A program made the position numbers and the translations under genes. From positions 25,365,680 through 25,429,679 of the forward strand of contig JAYGXS010000008.1 of NCBI GenBank assembly GCA_036362985.1: a DNA stretch of 64,000 bases. Reading direction: 5' to 3'. Position 1 is the first letter of the stretch, and each line of letters opens with the position of its first letter. Shown here one piece after another: positions 12,255-23,479 of the stretch. This DNA is from Ligula intestinalis (Eukaryota; Platyhelminthes; Cestoda; Diphyllobothriidea; Diphyllobothriidae). The notes under the pieces are model-generated. The model had not been told where the DNA came from. It did not search any database and saw only the letters and a list, made by a program, of their open reading frames with translations.

Positions 12255-12369
12255 AGGAAAATAAAGTCCTTGTTCCAGTGACCGCATATTCTTCTTCTTC
12301 GGAACTGCTCCCTGGATCTCGTATATTCTCCTCTATTGGCACATTCCTCCCTATCAACGTCTAAAGTGC

Positions 12370-13150
12370 GAGACTTATCACGTAGGCTATAGCTATCCTA
12401 ATTGTTCACAAATTTAATGGTTTAAGTGATTGTCTTACGATAAGAACTTTCCCTGTCTCTACGAAGGAATAATTATTACATAGGCCTGAATAGAGCTTTA
12501 TTTTTAAAGCAAGGTACATGCAGGCTGCAAATACTTTTGTCTGTGTTTTGACGTTTTTCCCATATTTAATTGTAAAGAACCTGTTAATATTTTCTTAATA
12601 ATCGTTAGCACCTTAAGTTCATACCCTTAGAAAAATGAACATCATTCCCGATTCGGTATTTCTCGAAACGAAGAAATTTCATTAAAAAAATCTACAAGGG
12701 AGATGCCAAAGACAAAGGGGCTGTCGACAGCATAGCCAGTTCTTCTTGGTACACGCGTTTGTAAATCTGACGATAACAATTTTGGAATTCTAACCTCTTT
12801 CTGGTCGACCGTCAGAATTGTACATTGAGGACTTTCTTGCTACTCTAGAACATGAGCAGTCATCGAGTTGTTGCCATATGTGAGCACTACTTGTATTTCT
12901 ACACAACACGGCCTAGTGAAAACTATGTCAACTTGACTCTGCCCATATGAAGTATCATTAGTCAGTCAGTTAGTCCGTATATTTGGAGTAAATAAGCGAA
13001 GCCCATATACACTCCATTGAAACAGTACAGGAATGCATAAAATTGAGTAAGATACGCAGAAATTGCTGCAGATCGCTTGTGTTATGCAAACGTGCATAAA
13101 AATATTTATAAAACGTAAATCGTTAACAATGTGAGACGTTTGTGAAGTGT
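12370..13150. other. No recognised feature
   Basis: No credible gene or repeat. A 132-codon minus-strand open frame at 12966-13364 runs into repeat F and shows no domain. Confidence 0.4.
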
Positions 13151-13420
13151 ATTTCGCGCACACCAACTGCGCCCCACCCCGTCTCCGGTCTTTTCGACTT
13201 TGTTCTCGACATCGGTATGGGGGGAGCCACAGTGTGGAGTAGATCCTTCTCAAGTTTATATTCAATATAATCCCGCGAGAGAGGTCGCTTGGCTTCAGCT
13301 TGCTCAAGTTCGCGGTGTTAAAACCATCGAGAGTGACCGTCCGGTTGTTAGTGACTCGTATCAAAAAACTGATGGAGCAAGACGACGGTCAGATGCTAGC
13401 GGTAGGGGATGACAATAAGG
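13150..13420 (-). repeat. Unidentified repeat F, copy 1
   Basis: Shares 'tctccggtcttttcgacttt' with the 'ctccagtcttcttgactttg' blocks at 13684 and 37009, followed in each by a 'cgacatc/gacgtc/gacatc' block and 'agcttgctcaagtt' versus 'agcttgctgaagctt' (37128). On the minus strand the copies can be read as related but decayed protein, with KLQQAG at 37.1 kb and ELEQAE here. It may be an old retroelement ORF; family unknown. Confidence 0.45.
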
Positions 13421-13469
13421 TCAAGGGCTCAGCAATCTTCGTCCACAAAAAACAGCTTGACGCACTTGA

Positions 13470-13880
13470 AGCTATCACGATGGGCTAAAATACGTGGCTT
13501 GGGAGGTTTGCAGCTGAGGGAAAACTCGCATTGTGTGCCCAATCCAGAACATGTAATGTGTGGAGTGGCTGAGTGGAAAAATGGGCCAACGTGGCCTCTG
13601 TGGCACTTTAATCCAAGCGGCCCCCTTACATTGTTGTGGTTGTTATGACCAAACGTGTGTGAGCCTGAGCCCTCTGCGACCTCCAGTCTTCTTGACTTTG
13701 TTCTGACGTCGGGCCCAGGTGGAAAAATGAAATAGATAGGGAGGTTGATGAAGCGAATCCGGCGCTAGTAGCCGCCCCTTAACCAACCTGTTGTGAAGCA
13801 CACGGAGGGAATCGACAAACTGCTGTTGCGTGTATATTTTGCCGCGAAACCCAGCCACGCGGTAGCTGCGCCGGACCAGC
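13470..13880 (-). repeat. Unidentified repeat F, copy 2
   Basis: Matches 36860-37240 in order: 'agctatcacg.tgggctaa', 'cgtggctt', 'ccagtcttcttgactttgt' and a 'gacgtcgggcccaggt' block versus 'gacatcaggtacaggt'. It overlaps the C-terminal part of the 13643-14215 open frame, which argues that the ORF is repeat-derived. Confidence 0.5.
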
Positions 13881-14215
13881 ATGGGGACTAGATTTGGCTC
13901 CTTCACGGGTTTATTCGGGCTGCGCGTCAAAAACAACTCACAAAAATGGGGCGTGGTGGCAACCATACAGACAGCTTCAGCTGCGCCCGATCCAACCTCA
14001 TGTCTGCTAACCGAACAGAGGTAAATGGCGGAGAGTAGACTGTGGTAGATGATACGTGAGTCTACTCTAACGTAAAACTTACTCATGCGACAGTCAGCAC
14101 GTATGCTTTCAGCATGCTGAAGTTTAAGAAGCAAGTTGTGAGAAATCTGCCTGGCGTACTTGGGGAATTTTATGTATTTCAGGAGAGTATTTGGTGAGCA
14201 TACAGGTGTCGCCAA
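13643..14215 (-). CDS. Longest open frame (190 codons), hypothetical
   Basis: It runs minus strand from ATG at 14215 to a stop at 13643-13645. I recognise no domain, signal peptide or convincing membrane segment. The C-terminal third is basic and contains VKGRLLAPDSLHQPPYLFHF and NKVKKTG. That part overlaps repeat F, which recurs at 13.2 and 37.0 kb, so the frame is more likely a fragment of a mobile-element protein or a chance ORF than a host gene. No splice structure or neighbouring gene supports it. Confidence 0.2.
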   Translation of the reverse strand: MATPVCSPNTLLKYIKFPKYARQISHNLLLKLQHAESIRADCRMSKFYVRVDSRIIYHSLLSAIYLCSVSRHEVGSGAAEAVCMVATTPHFCELFLTRSPNKPVKEPNLVPMLVRRSYRVAGFRGKIYTQQQFVDSLRVLHNRLVKGRLLAPDSLHQPPYLFHFSTWARRQNKVKKTGGRRGLRLTHVWS

Positions 14216-14339
14216 AGACCATGCAATTTTTATGATGAAATTTGACTAGGTTCTTCAGCGTAAATGTACTAACACTATTTTGATTCATTCAGCTTTGAAT
14301 TCTGCGAAAGCCTTTTAGTTAGGAAATTCATTACTTTAG

Positions 14340-15300
14340 TTAGGTTTATCAGGAGAAATGGCCATTAAATTTGGGGAAATCGGGAAAAGTCTCATATGCT
14401 TTTACGAAAGAAAGAACCAAACTTCACGTTAATATTGAATATGCTATGAAGGAACTCCAAGTAAGTAAAAAACGTATAGAAGATATCCTTTTCGAAACCG
14501 GGAACGTTTTCCAAAAGTGTTCAGATTCAAGTGAAGCCAAGTCAGAGAAATCGCATTTATTTACAGTAACAGTTGAGCTTTGTATTTAAAAAAATAGGCT
14601 TAAGTCTACTGGGAAATTTATTTAACAAAATGCAGAAACAGAAAATTCGATACAAAGAGTTTGCTTTAACACACAAATGCCCTTGCGTTTTTGCAGAATG
14701 TCAAATTTGTTAACGCAACTTTAAGAAATAGAAGGCTTTATTGAATGTAAGTCGTGTAGATATATAGTTTTTGGTGTACTATACGTTCCCTTTTAGGTTA
14801 TTTAGAAACGAAACAGACAGAAGAATAATAAGTATTTCAAAAAATGGCAATGTATATGGCCATTTTTTTAATTCACAAGATTATATTAGAAAGTGGAATT
14901 AATCTACTCATGCAAAAAATAATCTTTGATGAAGGAAAAAGAATGTTCTTTCATCTCCAGTCTAATTGAATCGTTTATCTTCAGGAAACTTAAAAAAATT
15001 CAAAATTTTCAAATGTCATTGTGACATTACGTTGGAAAGAAATTTATGTACGCAGAAGTTCGTCAACTGAATATCTAATCAAAACACTTTCTAAGAGGTA
15101 ACCTTTTATGAATTTTCGTAATAATCTTAGGAATCATAGTTTCAGAACTCCGCTGCAGACATGCTTCACTCTCGACGATTTGGTTTGCTGTTTCTAGGCA
15201 TTTCTACCAATGAGCAACATGGTCATTATTGTAATAACTTATATCCAAAAAACACTTTCTATGGGTAACTGCTCTTTATATCTATCTTTTTTTAAAGTTT
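14340..15300. repeat. Old dispersed repeat C, copy 2
   Basis: Diverged collinear partner of 8270-9440. The clearest shared blocks are 'agtcagagaaatcgcattta', 'aaacagacagaagaataata', 'gtttatcttcagg', 'cgtcaactgaatatctaatc' and 'tttgctgttt'. Confidence 0.4.
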
Positions 15301-15774
15301 TGGCTTAAATGTCAAACAGATGCGCAATTTATCAATGAAGACACTTTAAACAAAGAAAATGATGACACACGTTTTCCACGACATTCAATAAATACTTTTC
15401 CAGTAAAGGTAAAATTTAAAGAATATTTTGACAAAGGAAAAGTTCTTGGTCTATGAAGGAAGCGGTTGCTTCAGGTTTTGAACTTAAAAAAATATTAACA
15501 TTTATTTTTCTAATTAATAGCTCTTTTTTACGTCTCCAGAACCTCAGGATTATCGAAAAATCTTGATTTTTCTGTACAAGCGCATAATATTTCCTATAGT
15601 GTTTTAAATAATTAATATGCTTAATGTCATTGATTATTATTTGTTATTTTTCTTAAATGCATCCACACTGGTAGTCGAAAAATGCTCAAACTTTTATAAA
15701 GTTATGAAAGTTGAATATTCTTTGGCGACTTTTTGTACGTATCTTTTGATAAATTCTTGTCGGGCTGTTACATT

Positions 15775-15950
15775 TATATAGGAAGGGGGTACAATGTAAC
15801 TCGCTGGTATTTTTGTCATCACAAAACGCATGTTAGTCATGGAGATGAGGAAAGGGGCATGGGCTTGATAGTAAAAAGCTGGTTGCAAGTTGTTGAGTCC
15901 GGACACGGGGTAGGGGAAGCTGAAGGGGTTGAACCCGTAGAAAGCGTGAA
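15775..15950 (-). repeat. Repeat E, inverted copy
   Basis: The reverse complement matches 16560-16745: 'cccgtgtccggactcaacaa', 'acttgcaaccagct', 'tactatcaa', 'catgccc', 'ttcctcat...tgactaa' and a 'gttacattgtaccc' block. It lies in a 128-codon minus-strand open frame (15694-16080) that I regard as repeat-derived. Together with 16560-16760 it forms an inverted pair about 0.6 kb apart. Confidence 0.65.
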
Positions 15951-16559
15951 AAGATATGGAGAGGATACAAAGTAGCATACTGAAAATTATGTTATCACAT
16001 AGGAAGGGGTACGAAAACATGTTGGTTATTATGTTACCATCAGACGCAGCAGCAGACGTGTGAACCAAGCCGTAGCACAAACCTTCTCAGCAGTGAATGC
16101 TTGGGTGTTATTCTCAACAAACCCGGTCCTGCATGGCAAAGGTAAAGATAGGTTGCCAACGTAGACCACTTCTACGTGCATATACTTTATCGCCTGTTCC
16201 TGTGGAGCAGGTTATATGCATCGCACGAGTCGACGCTTATCAAAAAGAATACGGGAGCACCTCCCGGTACGGCTGATCAAAGGTGAAGTCAAAAGCATAA
16301 ATAGCTCTAGCCTTGCCTACATAGTTGACTCCGGACATCGTGTGGAGCCCAGCGAAGCCTTTTAGGTAATTAACAAGGTCTCGCCAAACTACCCTAGGCC
16401 CCTTGGTCAGCGTTTGCTAGCAACAGCAGAAGCAACTGCGATCCGGTTGAGGTAGCCGGTCTTGTGGGCGCAGAAGAGCCTTCTGCAAGCCCCGAGCTTA
16501 GCTTGGCCAATGGTTATGTTACTACTTGCATCTTTTTGCGCGTTCTAGCGCTTAAACCG

Positions 16560-16760
16560 TCCCCTTCTCCCATCCCCTGTCCGGACTCAACAAACCCTCA
16601 TAAACTTGCAACCAGCTGATTACTATCAACCACATGCCCACTTCCTCATCCCTATGACTAATCTGTGTTTTTTTATAACATAATAACCTGCATGTTACCT
16701 TGTACCCTCTCTCCATATAAATGTAACGGCCCGAAGAGGAAGTATGTAAGGCTTCGTATG
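16560..16760 (+). repeat. Repeat E, copy 3
   Basis: Inverted relative to 15775-15950 and direct relative to 8940-9140; it shares 'ccatataaatgtaacggccc' with the latter. No product recognised. Confidence 0.65.
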
Positions 16761-18540
16761 CTAGACAAATACTCTTCTCAATTCGCTTATGTACATCTTA
16801 GCAACTTGTATATATATTTACCCAAGTGGGCTTTTGCTAGAAAGGGTCATTTCCTTGTTGCTTCATCTACGCTCACCTGCAAATGTCTCGGCATTGCTAT
16901 TTTTGATTTACAAGAAAAAAAGTTGACTTCTCTTCCGTAGTAGCTATAACTTTGATCGCGCAAACGGTCTGATCAGATACCCTCTCTCTACGCACGCGCG
17001 AATATGTTATGAGCGTGCTTTCTCATCCCCAATTTTGAATTTCATCAGAATGACTCACCGATATAAAACAAAAAAATAACAAAAACCACAAATGCACGAA
17101 AGGCAACCAGGACACCAATATTAAAACCCAACGATATTCAATTAAATAGTGGTCTTAAAAGTTGAATTACCCCTTCAAATCCATCGTTTGCATTCAATTT
17201 GCTGAAGCACATGATGGCAATTGCCCAAGCCGACGGTCGCACTGTCGTGGGTTTGTGTGCGTGTGAAATGTATGAAATGCTGAAGACATTTAAATGGATA
17301 AAAAAACATATTTTTCCTATCCATTTACCTGATTCGATAGACTTAAATGACTAGGTAACGGTCCGTGATTGTGGTGGCTGTTTGTTTATTAACAGAATCT
17401 TCTTCAGCGTATTGAGTGCCAAAAAGGTAGTTCAGTGATGATGACTGAAGGGTCTCCCTCTTATAGACAACACACACGCCGAAATCTAATGTGCAAATGC
17501 GCTTTGAAGGTCTAATATATCTGCAATTGTTCGTATATTGAATTTTCTCGAGCAGATTACGCATATATAGTGCCGCATTTTTACCGAAGAAATGTGAATA
17601 TCGATATTCAAAGGGAAAGTTCAATTCACATTTGAGTTTCTATTTCTACTTATTGAATTTAATTGAGGTTTAAAAAAATGCTGTTGAACAGAAAATATAG
17701 TGCCAATGCAAGCAAACGTCCGCGTCCCAGGAAGCAATTGAGAAGAAGATATAGTATATCAATAATGTATCTGTTTCGCCCGAGACACGCCGTTACTTTC
17801 CTCTCTCAAGTTATTAGCAAAAGAAATCAAAACACTTTTATTGTATACTTCAGTATGAACGAACATGCTATTTATAAACAGAACGGGTACAAGATTATTA
17901 GTTTAAAAGATTCATAGTATCTATTCTGTCACTCTGACATGTTTTTACAATCTAAGGCTGGGGACTTCTTTTAAAGAAGTATACTAAAAACTGCTCCAGT
18001 ATACACAGAAATTGAGTAATATTACTTCCAGCAGAAGCTAAATTTCTAATACTCAGAGACGTAAAAAACCGGTAACACTTTGCTACCTGTTTCTTAAGTT
18101 AACCTTTGAAAAAGGTAGAACACGCGGCTAGTTGACGTGCAGTTATCTAAAAAAAGCTCTTTTTTAACAGTTAAGTTGTTAAATAAAGCTTTTGAAGTGG
18201 TCTTTAAAGCAGTAAATTATGATTACTGTTGCAGACGTTAATTTTTGGATGATACTTAAGCTATGGCTTATAAAAACTGGTAGATTATAAATAATGGTCA
18301 AAAGTTCACGATTTAGGTAAATGGGTTAAAACGATGTCTTATTTTCGAGATTTTTCTAAGCACTGACTATATAATCCTTATTTCTGATCAGTCTACTGAA
18401 GCCAGTCAAACTCGCAAAATGTAACTCTAACTCTCAAGGACGATCTGAATCCAATTGAAATCCAAATCGCGTCATTGAGGTAAATTGGGTTCTTTTCTAG
18501 AAGGAAGTAGTCTGTTCTGCGTTATAAAACATCGTATGCA
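16760..18540. other. No recognised feature
   Basis: AT-rich DNA with open frames of at most 93 codons and no motif I can name. Confidence 0.4.
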
Positions 18541-18559
18541 AAAGACCAACTTTTGCCAT

Positions 18560-18720
18560 CGGTAGTAGTAATGTATTTGTTTGAAAGTAGTTTTGCTTTA
18601 CCGCACAGGGTATTAGGACCGTAATCAAACGCCGGCGACATGCTCTCACGTCATGTTATATCCTGTCTGATGTGCTGATTTCAACCGCATACGATATGTG
18701 GCCGCCTAAGTATTTGGCTC
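18560..18720 (-). repeat. Repeat G, copy 1
   Basis: Shares with 20290-20420 the order 'tgct.ta.cgcacag', 'tgct.tcac', 'gctgatttcaaccgcatac' versus 'gctgattttgactgcatac', and 'tatttggc/gtatgcag'. On the minus strand it follows the YADD RT relic, so it may be that element's downstream region. Confidence 0.45.
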
Positions 18721-19220
18721 GCAGTTTCGAAATAACTCAAGCCGTACTTTTTCATTAGCCCCTGAGCTAAAACGACATCACTAAGACTCTGGTGAAGCCG
18801 TTCATTTTTGCCACATTTTACAACAAGGAAGGTATCATCTGCGTAAAGTAGCCATAATTTTGGTTTGAGCGTTTGAAACATGGTTTCGTTTAATCACTGT
18901 AGGACAAGTTCTGTGAGTTATCCCGACAAAGGTTAGGCCCTAGCGATGCTTTTCCTGGCTGGAAATACTTATCATCGAACTGACAATAATTTTTTAAAGC
19001 AGAGCAGGAACATGTCTTAAATGTGCTGCTTCGGAAGGTCAATGGAAGTTTAATCTAGGCGCCGACATACACTTTCAATTGCCAGGCTGTGTTGTTCGGA
19101 GGAAAGCAGAGCAACCACATCGAATGATAGAACATGCTGATTGAAATTTATCTTGAGGCCTTATATTTGCTCGAAAAAAGCATGAAAGCAAGTATTTGGT
19201 TAATCTTTTTGATATAAGCC
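18681..19220 (-). pseudogene. PLE reverse transcriptase fragment, second lineage (YADD)
   Basis: The minus strand encodes RT motif A as VLSFDVVALL followed by LAIESVCRRLD (about 19070-19130), then QFDDKYFQ, a decayed motif B region, and the catalytic KLWLLYADDTFLVV near 18840. Stops and a degraded motif B show it is dead. It differs from the 1-540 copy (YVDD, VSFDVTSLF), so two PLE lineages are present. The endonuclease part is missing; the sequence below about 18700 instead resembles repeat G. Confidence 0.8.
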
Positions 19221-19254
19221 AGACTGTACTTCATCAATATCCGCTGATCTAAAC

Positions 19255-19560
19255 CGGCAGTAAAACGAGCTCGTGGCTCAATGGTTAGGGCAGTTCAGTC
19301 TGAGCAAAAAACGTTCGCGAGTTCGACGCTCGGGTGGGACACCACTTAATTCTGGCTAATATGCTAGAAATGGTCATTCCAGACTCGCGTGTCTTTGCCG
19401 GAAATATTATGTGCCTGGACTACGAGCTGTTACAGCTGTCAGAGCCTCTGTCCTGGCCCAATGCAGGGCGGGACAGATAAGTTCCGTTATTTGTCATGTA
19501 AATGTTCATCAAGGAGTGTTTATATCTCCTGACTTAAAACTACGAGACAACGAGCTCTTT
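19255..19560 (+). mobile_element. tRNA-headed SINE
   Basis: The head has a polymerase III A box (TGGCTCAATGGTTAGGG, 19274-19290) and a B box (GTTCGACGC, 19321-19329). After it come 'cgggtgggacaccac', 'tctggctaatatg', 'ggtcattccaga.tc', 'gtctttgccgg' and a tail with 'gctgttacagctgtcagagc' and 'ttcatcaaggagtgtttata'. The same body follows the heads at 20.8, 44.1, 44.8 and 50.9 kb, which defines the family. It needs LINE machinery in trans; which LINE it uses cannot be seen here. Confidence 0.8.
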
Positions 19561-20170
19561 ACTATGCGTAAAAATTCGAGATCCAGATATCGCGTCAACG
19601 TTCTTCATCTACCGCAAGAGGGGTTATTACATGGACCGAAATCCATTTTTACTGACGTTTCAAAAACACATCTGCTTCCATGGTCAGTGTACTAACCAAA
19701 CTCTTGTAAACTCGTAACTAAATTTCGGTTTTGACGTTTAGTGTTCGCAATGTCTTGCTGTTATTATCTGCTCCAAACATTTTATGATGTAAGTGGCTGC
19801 GAATAGTGCATTTTCCTTCTTTAAATTAAGAGAAAATAAGGCAAAAAATTGGCAGAAGTAGAGGTAGCCGGATAGCTAAGACGTTGTTTTTATATTATTT
19901 ATTATTGCAGCTCAAAAAGGGTTGTTTTGTTTAGCGTGGTATAAAAGAACGCATGCCATCAGAAGCCACGCACACCAACCGTGAGACGCCAGCCTGCGTG
20001 ACACACCGCGATGTCTAATAGCACCCCTCGAACCTGAATCCCTTTACCACTACATATCACTGCCCATTTAAGTCTCTGATAAAAAAATGCTGAAAACACG
20101 TGTTTGCCAAATTAAACACGGGAAAATAAGTGAAGCACTTATTTGTAAAAAGCCTTCTGGAAACGGAAAA
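19560..20170. other. No recognised feature
   Basis: No gene, RNA or repeat that I can delimit. Confidence 0.35.
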
Positions 20171-20172
20171 TC

Positions 20173-20420
20173 TCATTTCAAATAAATGAAAACCAAGTGA
20201 AAGCCAGGGAGAGGAATCGAATTCTTTACGAGATGATTCGGCTCTATGAATAGTTTTTTGCAATTGCCTGCCGTTTTTGCTATAAAAAGCAGTACTGCAT
20301 TTGATTGACAGTCTTTTTGCTCTATCGCACAGAGATTACATGCTGTCACCGTTTTCTGTCCCCGTTTGACACGCTGATTTTGACTGCATACGGAAAGTGA
20401 CAATTGAAGGGTTGTCGCGC
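20173..20420 (-). repeat. Repeat G, copy 2
   Basis: Related to 18560-18720 through 'gcacagagattacatgctgt' and the following 'gctgattttgactgcatac' block. No recognised protein. Confidence 0.42.
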
Positions 20421-20454
20421 AAGTATGCAGTTAATATGTTAGATATTAACTGGC

Positions 20455-20805
20455 CTTGACTTTGTTAGTATCCCCTGACATAAAAAGCCGATATAACGAG
20501 AGCTTCACTTAGTCGTTCACGTTTGACTCTGATCAATCAAACATCTCGAGTTAGAGGATAGGGTAATACACCACTTGTGTCCGGTAATTACTAGTTGACG
20601 ACTGGTAATGAGTCAGAAATGTCCATTTCAGGCCCCCCTTTCTTTATCAGAAATGTTTTCTGCCTACCACTAGCTGTTAGAGCTGTCAGAGCCTCTGTTG
20701 ACATCCAAGGCAGAACAGAACAGATGAGTTCCGTTTGTGGTCAGTTGAACCTTCATCAACAAGTGTCAATATCCCCTGGCGTAAACCAACCATATAACGA
20801 GCTCA
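20455..20805 (+). mobile_element. Degenerate tRNA-headed SINE, first unit of a dimer
   Basis: The order 'atcccctgacataaaa', 'aacgagagctt', a decayed head, 'aatacaccacttgtgtccgg', 'ctgttagagctgtcagagcc', 'ttcatcaacaagtgtcaata' and 'tcccctggcgtaaacc' parallels 19255-19560. The last block is the leader of the next head at 20806, so two SINEs are joined head to tail. Confidence 0.65.
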
Positions 20806-20975
20806 TGTCTCTATGGCTAGGACATTTAAGTGTGATCAAAACGGTCGTAAGTTCGAGATTCGGTGGAACACCGCTTGGGTCTGGAAATGACTGACTGATG
20901 ACGCTTAAAAAGCCAAGGCTGGCCATTCCACTCTCCCTTCTTGTTCTCGGCGATACTATATATCGTACCTGTGAT
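20806..20975 (+). mobile_element. tRNA-headed SINE, second unit of a dimer
   Basis: A box-like TCTCTATGGCTAGG and B box GTTCGAGATTC near 20855, then 'ggtggaacaccgcttgggtc', 'gaaatgactgactgatga', 'aaaagccaaggctggccatt' and 'ttgttctcggc'. It is cut short after the 'ggcgatac' block. Confidence 0.75.
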
Positions 20976-22440
20976 AACTATGAAGAACAAACTGATGTCT
21001 AAAAAGAGTTAAGTGGGTTATAAAAATACAGCACTCTAATCCCAAAAGATTTCACTCACCCCAGGATTTGGTATTTGCATTAGATTATCTTCAGTTGTTT
21101 GGAAAAAACGCATTCAAAAAAGATATCCTAAGTGTTTTTTCTTCTTTGGCTTTCATTGAAATACACGTTACAGAGATTTCATCAAAAATACGTTTTTCTT
21201 GCATTCTAAATAAGTCATAGATATGTATTCAATCGCACCCCTGACGCAGATCCATATATTCGTACCTAAACATGGTTCGGAAATATGTGATTATATAAAA
21301 CTGTGAAATATCTAGATATACTGAATCCATATGCGCAAATATTCAATGTACAAACACTACCCTCTGACAATAAGAGGGAGAGTGTGTTAGAAACGTCAGC
21401 TTGAATACAACTTGGTCTCAGGATCTGCCCATCTTCTTCCTATTTAGTAAATGATGAAAGCAATATATACTGAATCGTATGTGATGTTTATAGTATATTG
21501 TATGCTAAATGAATTGTTCATGCATACAGCACGACCGCTATTTTGTGAAAAATTCTGAAATAACCGAAAGATTTATAATCTCTAGCAATCCGGCATTAAG
21601 TAGTGTTGTTATGCTGATTATCATGCAGCCGAATCTCTAGTCATTTCAATCACGTCAGAATACCGACTCTTTGTCCAGCTTCTTTCTTACCGTTCACAGA
21701 ATGGATATTCTGTAAAAAAGGAGCTACTTGAGGAGTTTGCTTTTATCTTCTTGATTTTAACTGCCTTTATTAACTCAAATATATCTTAAAGAAACAATGC
21801 TCGAAAATAGTCGTTTTTATACTCGTCTGCTCAACCAAAGGATGACTTTCGACGGTAAAAACGCTTCTAAATTGTTAAATAATTTTGCAGTTTACCGATT
21901 GTTACGCCTTAATTTGAGGTTTCTATACTACATGCTATGCACACCTATCTTTTAAAAAGTAACTCTTTGACTTCGGTGTCTAGCAAAGGTTATGTATTTC
22001 TGATAAAATTTTGCAATGGATTGGATCATGCAGTAAACATTATGGGCAGCATTAATAAATACTTGATGGATACGATGTATATTGAATGAACTTATCACAG
22101 TCGTAGACAATCTCTCTTCCTTTAGGTATAACATATGAGGAAGGCCTATTTTTTTCAAAACGAGCACTTGAAATCAATCTTATCTTTATGCTTTCAATCA
22201 AAACTATTAGAGTTTGTAAGGGGAGTGAAAATCTATGAGGTAAAGCAAAATGCTTTATTAGACTTATTTACAGAATAAAGCTTTTTTAAGTGGTCAGAAA
22301 GCAGCTTATTATAAAGCTGGCATCTGGACGTAACTGACAAGATGTGAGATTAGAGAGCACGATTATCAGTATTGCAATCTTATCATATGACGTTCTGTGA
22401 GTTATTATCAATCTTTCGCAAATAATGGCGTTTTGAAGGG
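20975..22440. other. Mostly unrecognised; weak copy of the 9.7-kb inverted-repeat arm
   Basis: At 21740-21900 the blocks 'ttgattttaactgccttta', 'tcaaatatatctta' and 'tttttatactc' resemble 9945-10070. The rest has no recognisable gene or repeat. Confidence 0.4.
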
Positions 22441-22479
22441 AATATTAGCCGAACTGTACCCATCAAAAGCCACATAAAA

Positions 22480-23330
22480 ATATCGACAATGAACAAGAAG
22501 ATGCAACCATTGGAACAAGATTTATTATTTTCCTGACGTTTCGGATTCCGTCGGATCTCATCCACGTGCATACCATAATTATCCATTCCTGTAGCCACCG
22601 TTTGGGTTTTAATTGTTGCGGTGATGGCTTGATACTTCACTTTCGACTCATTAATTGCCACGATTACCTTGTCCGTATCAGATGCGGGCTTGGTAATTGC
22701 GCTACAATTATGCTCGCTGTCGTCAGATTTGTTGCTGGACTCGGCCCTGCCTACGTTACTGAATCACCTGTTAAGCCAATGTCTCAGTACGCAGTATGGG
22801 AACGCAAAATGGTCGCGCTTGTTGATAGACTTGGGGCCTGAAAACCATAGCCCAAGCAGCTCGCGGTTCACGTGGTTGTCATTTATTGCGAGGATTTTGG
22901 CCTCATCAAACATGAAAATATGGCCATGTTGCGTCGAGTGAGCTGCAAACTTGGAGTTAGCGTCTTTCTTTTTCACCGCCGCTGCATGCTCGGCCATTCG
23001 CGGCCGGAGTAATTACCCCGTTTTCCGACGTTGATCCGGTAAACGACTTCAGCCGTTTTGCCGGGAAAATTAAGTCCGAAACGGTGGCTACTGAGGTGGA
23101 TAATTAAAGTACGCTCGTGGATGACCACTACGAGCTATACATACTGTTCAATCACCCATTTCTGCGCATGACTACGATTATGCTACTATAACCTATGATT
23201 AAGGATTCCCGATGGAATCTGAAGCGTCAGGAAAATAAAAACTCTTTTTTTCAGTGGTGGCACCTTCTTGTTCTTAACTGCTTCCTGGAACTCGGATATT
23301 CCCTTCTATTGGCCAAACAGACAAAGCAAG
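22480..23330 (-). mobile_element. PLE relic: GIY-YIG C-terminus between inverted pLTRs
   Basis: On the minus strand, 22997-22764 reads AEHAAAVKKKD, FAAHSTQHGHIFMFDEAK, NRELLGLWFSGPKSINKRD and PYCVLR, the C-terminal half of the PLE GIY-YIG endonuclease, which makes the nick that starts reverse transcription. Just upstream, another frame holds a remnant of the catalytic start (VVYRI), so there is a frameshift. A sense pLTR follows at 22560-22480 and an inverted pLTR lies on the other side (23190-23310, plus strand). RT and most of the endonuclease are missing. Confidence 0.85.
23195..23228 (+). ncRNA. Hammerhead-like motif (altered core)
   Basis: ATGATTA, stem II GGATTCC-CGAT-GGAATCT, GAAGC and GTC (23226-23228); total 34 nt. 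Stem II has 6 Watson-Crick pairs and a closing G-T. Core bases C3 and G8 are replaced. Confidence 0.55.
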
Positions 23331-23399
23331 AGGGCCTGACATGCCTTTGCATGACCTTTTAGCCGACAGCAGAATTTTGTACCCACCCAAGGTTCTACA

Positions 23400-23478
23400 G
23401 CGCCCGAGGCTCGAACCAGCGGCCTCTTTTTGCTCAGAATTTCAACGATCTAACCACTAAGCAATAGGCTCATAGCCT
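23400..23478 (-). repeat. tRNA-like SINE head
   Basis: Minus strand: A-box-like TTGCTTAGTGGTTAGATCG and B box GGTTCGAGCCTC about 45 nt downstream. Normal tRNA pairing fails, so this is a SINE head rather than a tRNA gene. Confidence 0.6.
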
Positions 23479-23479
23479 T

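Larger units (their letters stand above)
11891..12341 (+). mobile_element. Fold-back PLE relic: inverted pLTRs around an N-terminal slice
   Basis: Arms 11891-12046 and 12183-12341 are inverted copies of a PLE terminal repeat (pLTR). Both carry the hammerhead-like motif, a 'gaagaagatgcgatcactgg' block (or its complement) and an outer 'tgccaatagaggagaatat' end. Between them, 12052-12180 (plus strand) encodes NLSSKKLTEEQMQVLKHE followed by SFNT, which resembles the N-terminal linker of flatworm PLE proteins; RT and GIY-YIG are absent. The relic is therefore an inverted pLTR, a slice of the ORF and a sense pLTR, a layout repeated near 22.5, 25.8, 32.5, 40.6 and 62.2 kb. The protein slice is short, so that assignment is moderate; the inverted pair is certain. 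Confidence 0.75.

Noticed and set aside
15694..16080. 128-codon minus-strand ORF as a gene
   Set aside because: Its core is repeat E, present in inverted form at 16.56 kb where the frame is broken.
22530..22570. A further complete hammerhead in the 22.5-kb minus-strand pLTR
   Set aside because: GAAACGTC and half of stem II are present, but the CUGANGA half is lost where the sequence diverges, so I count it only as a pLTR.
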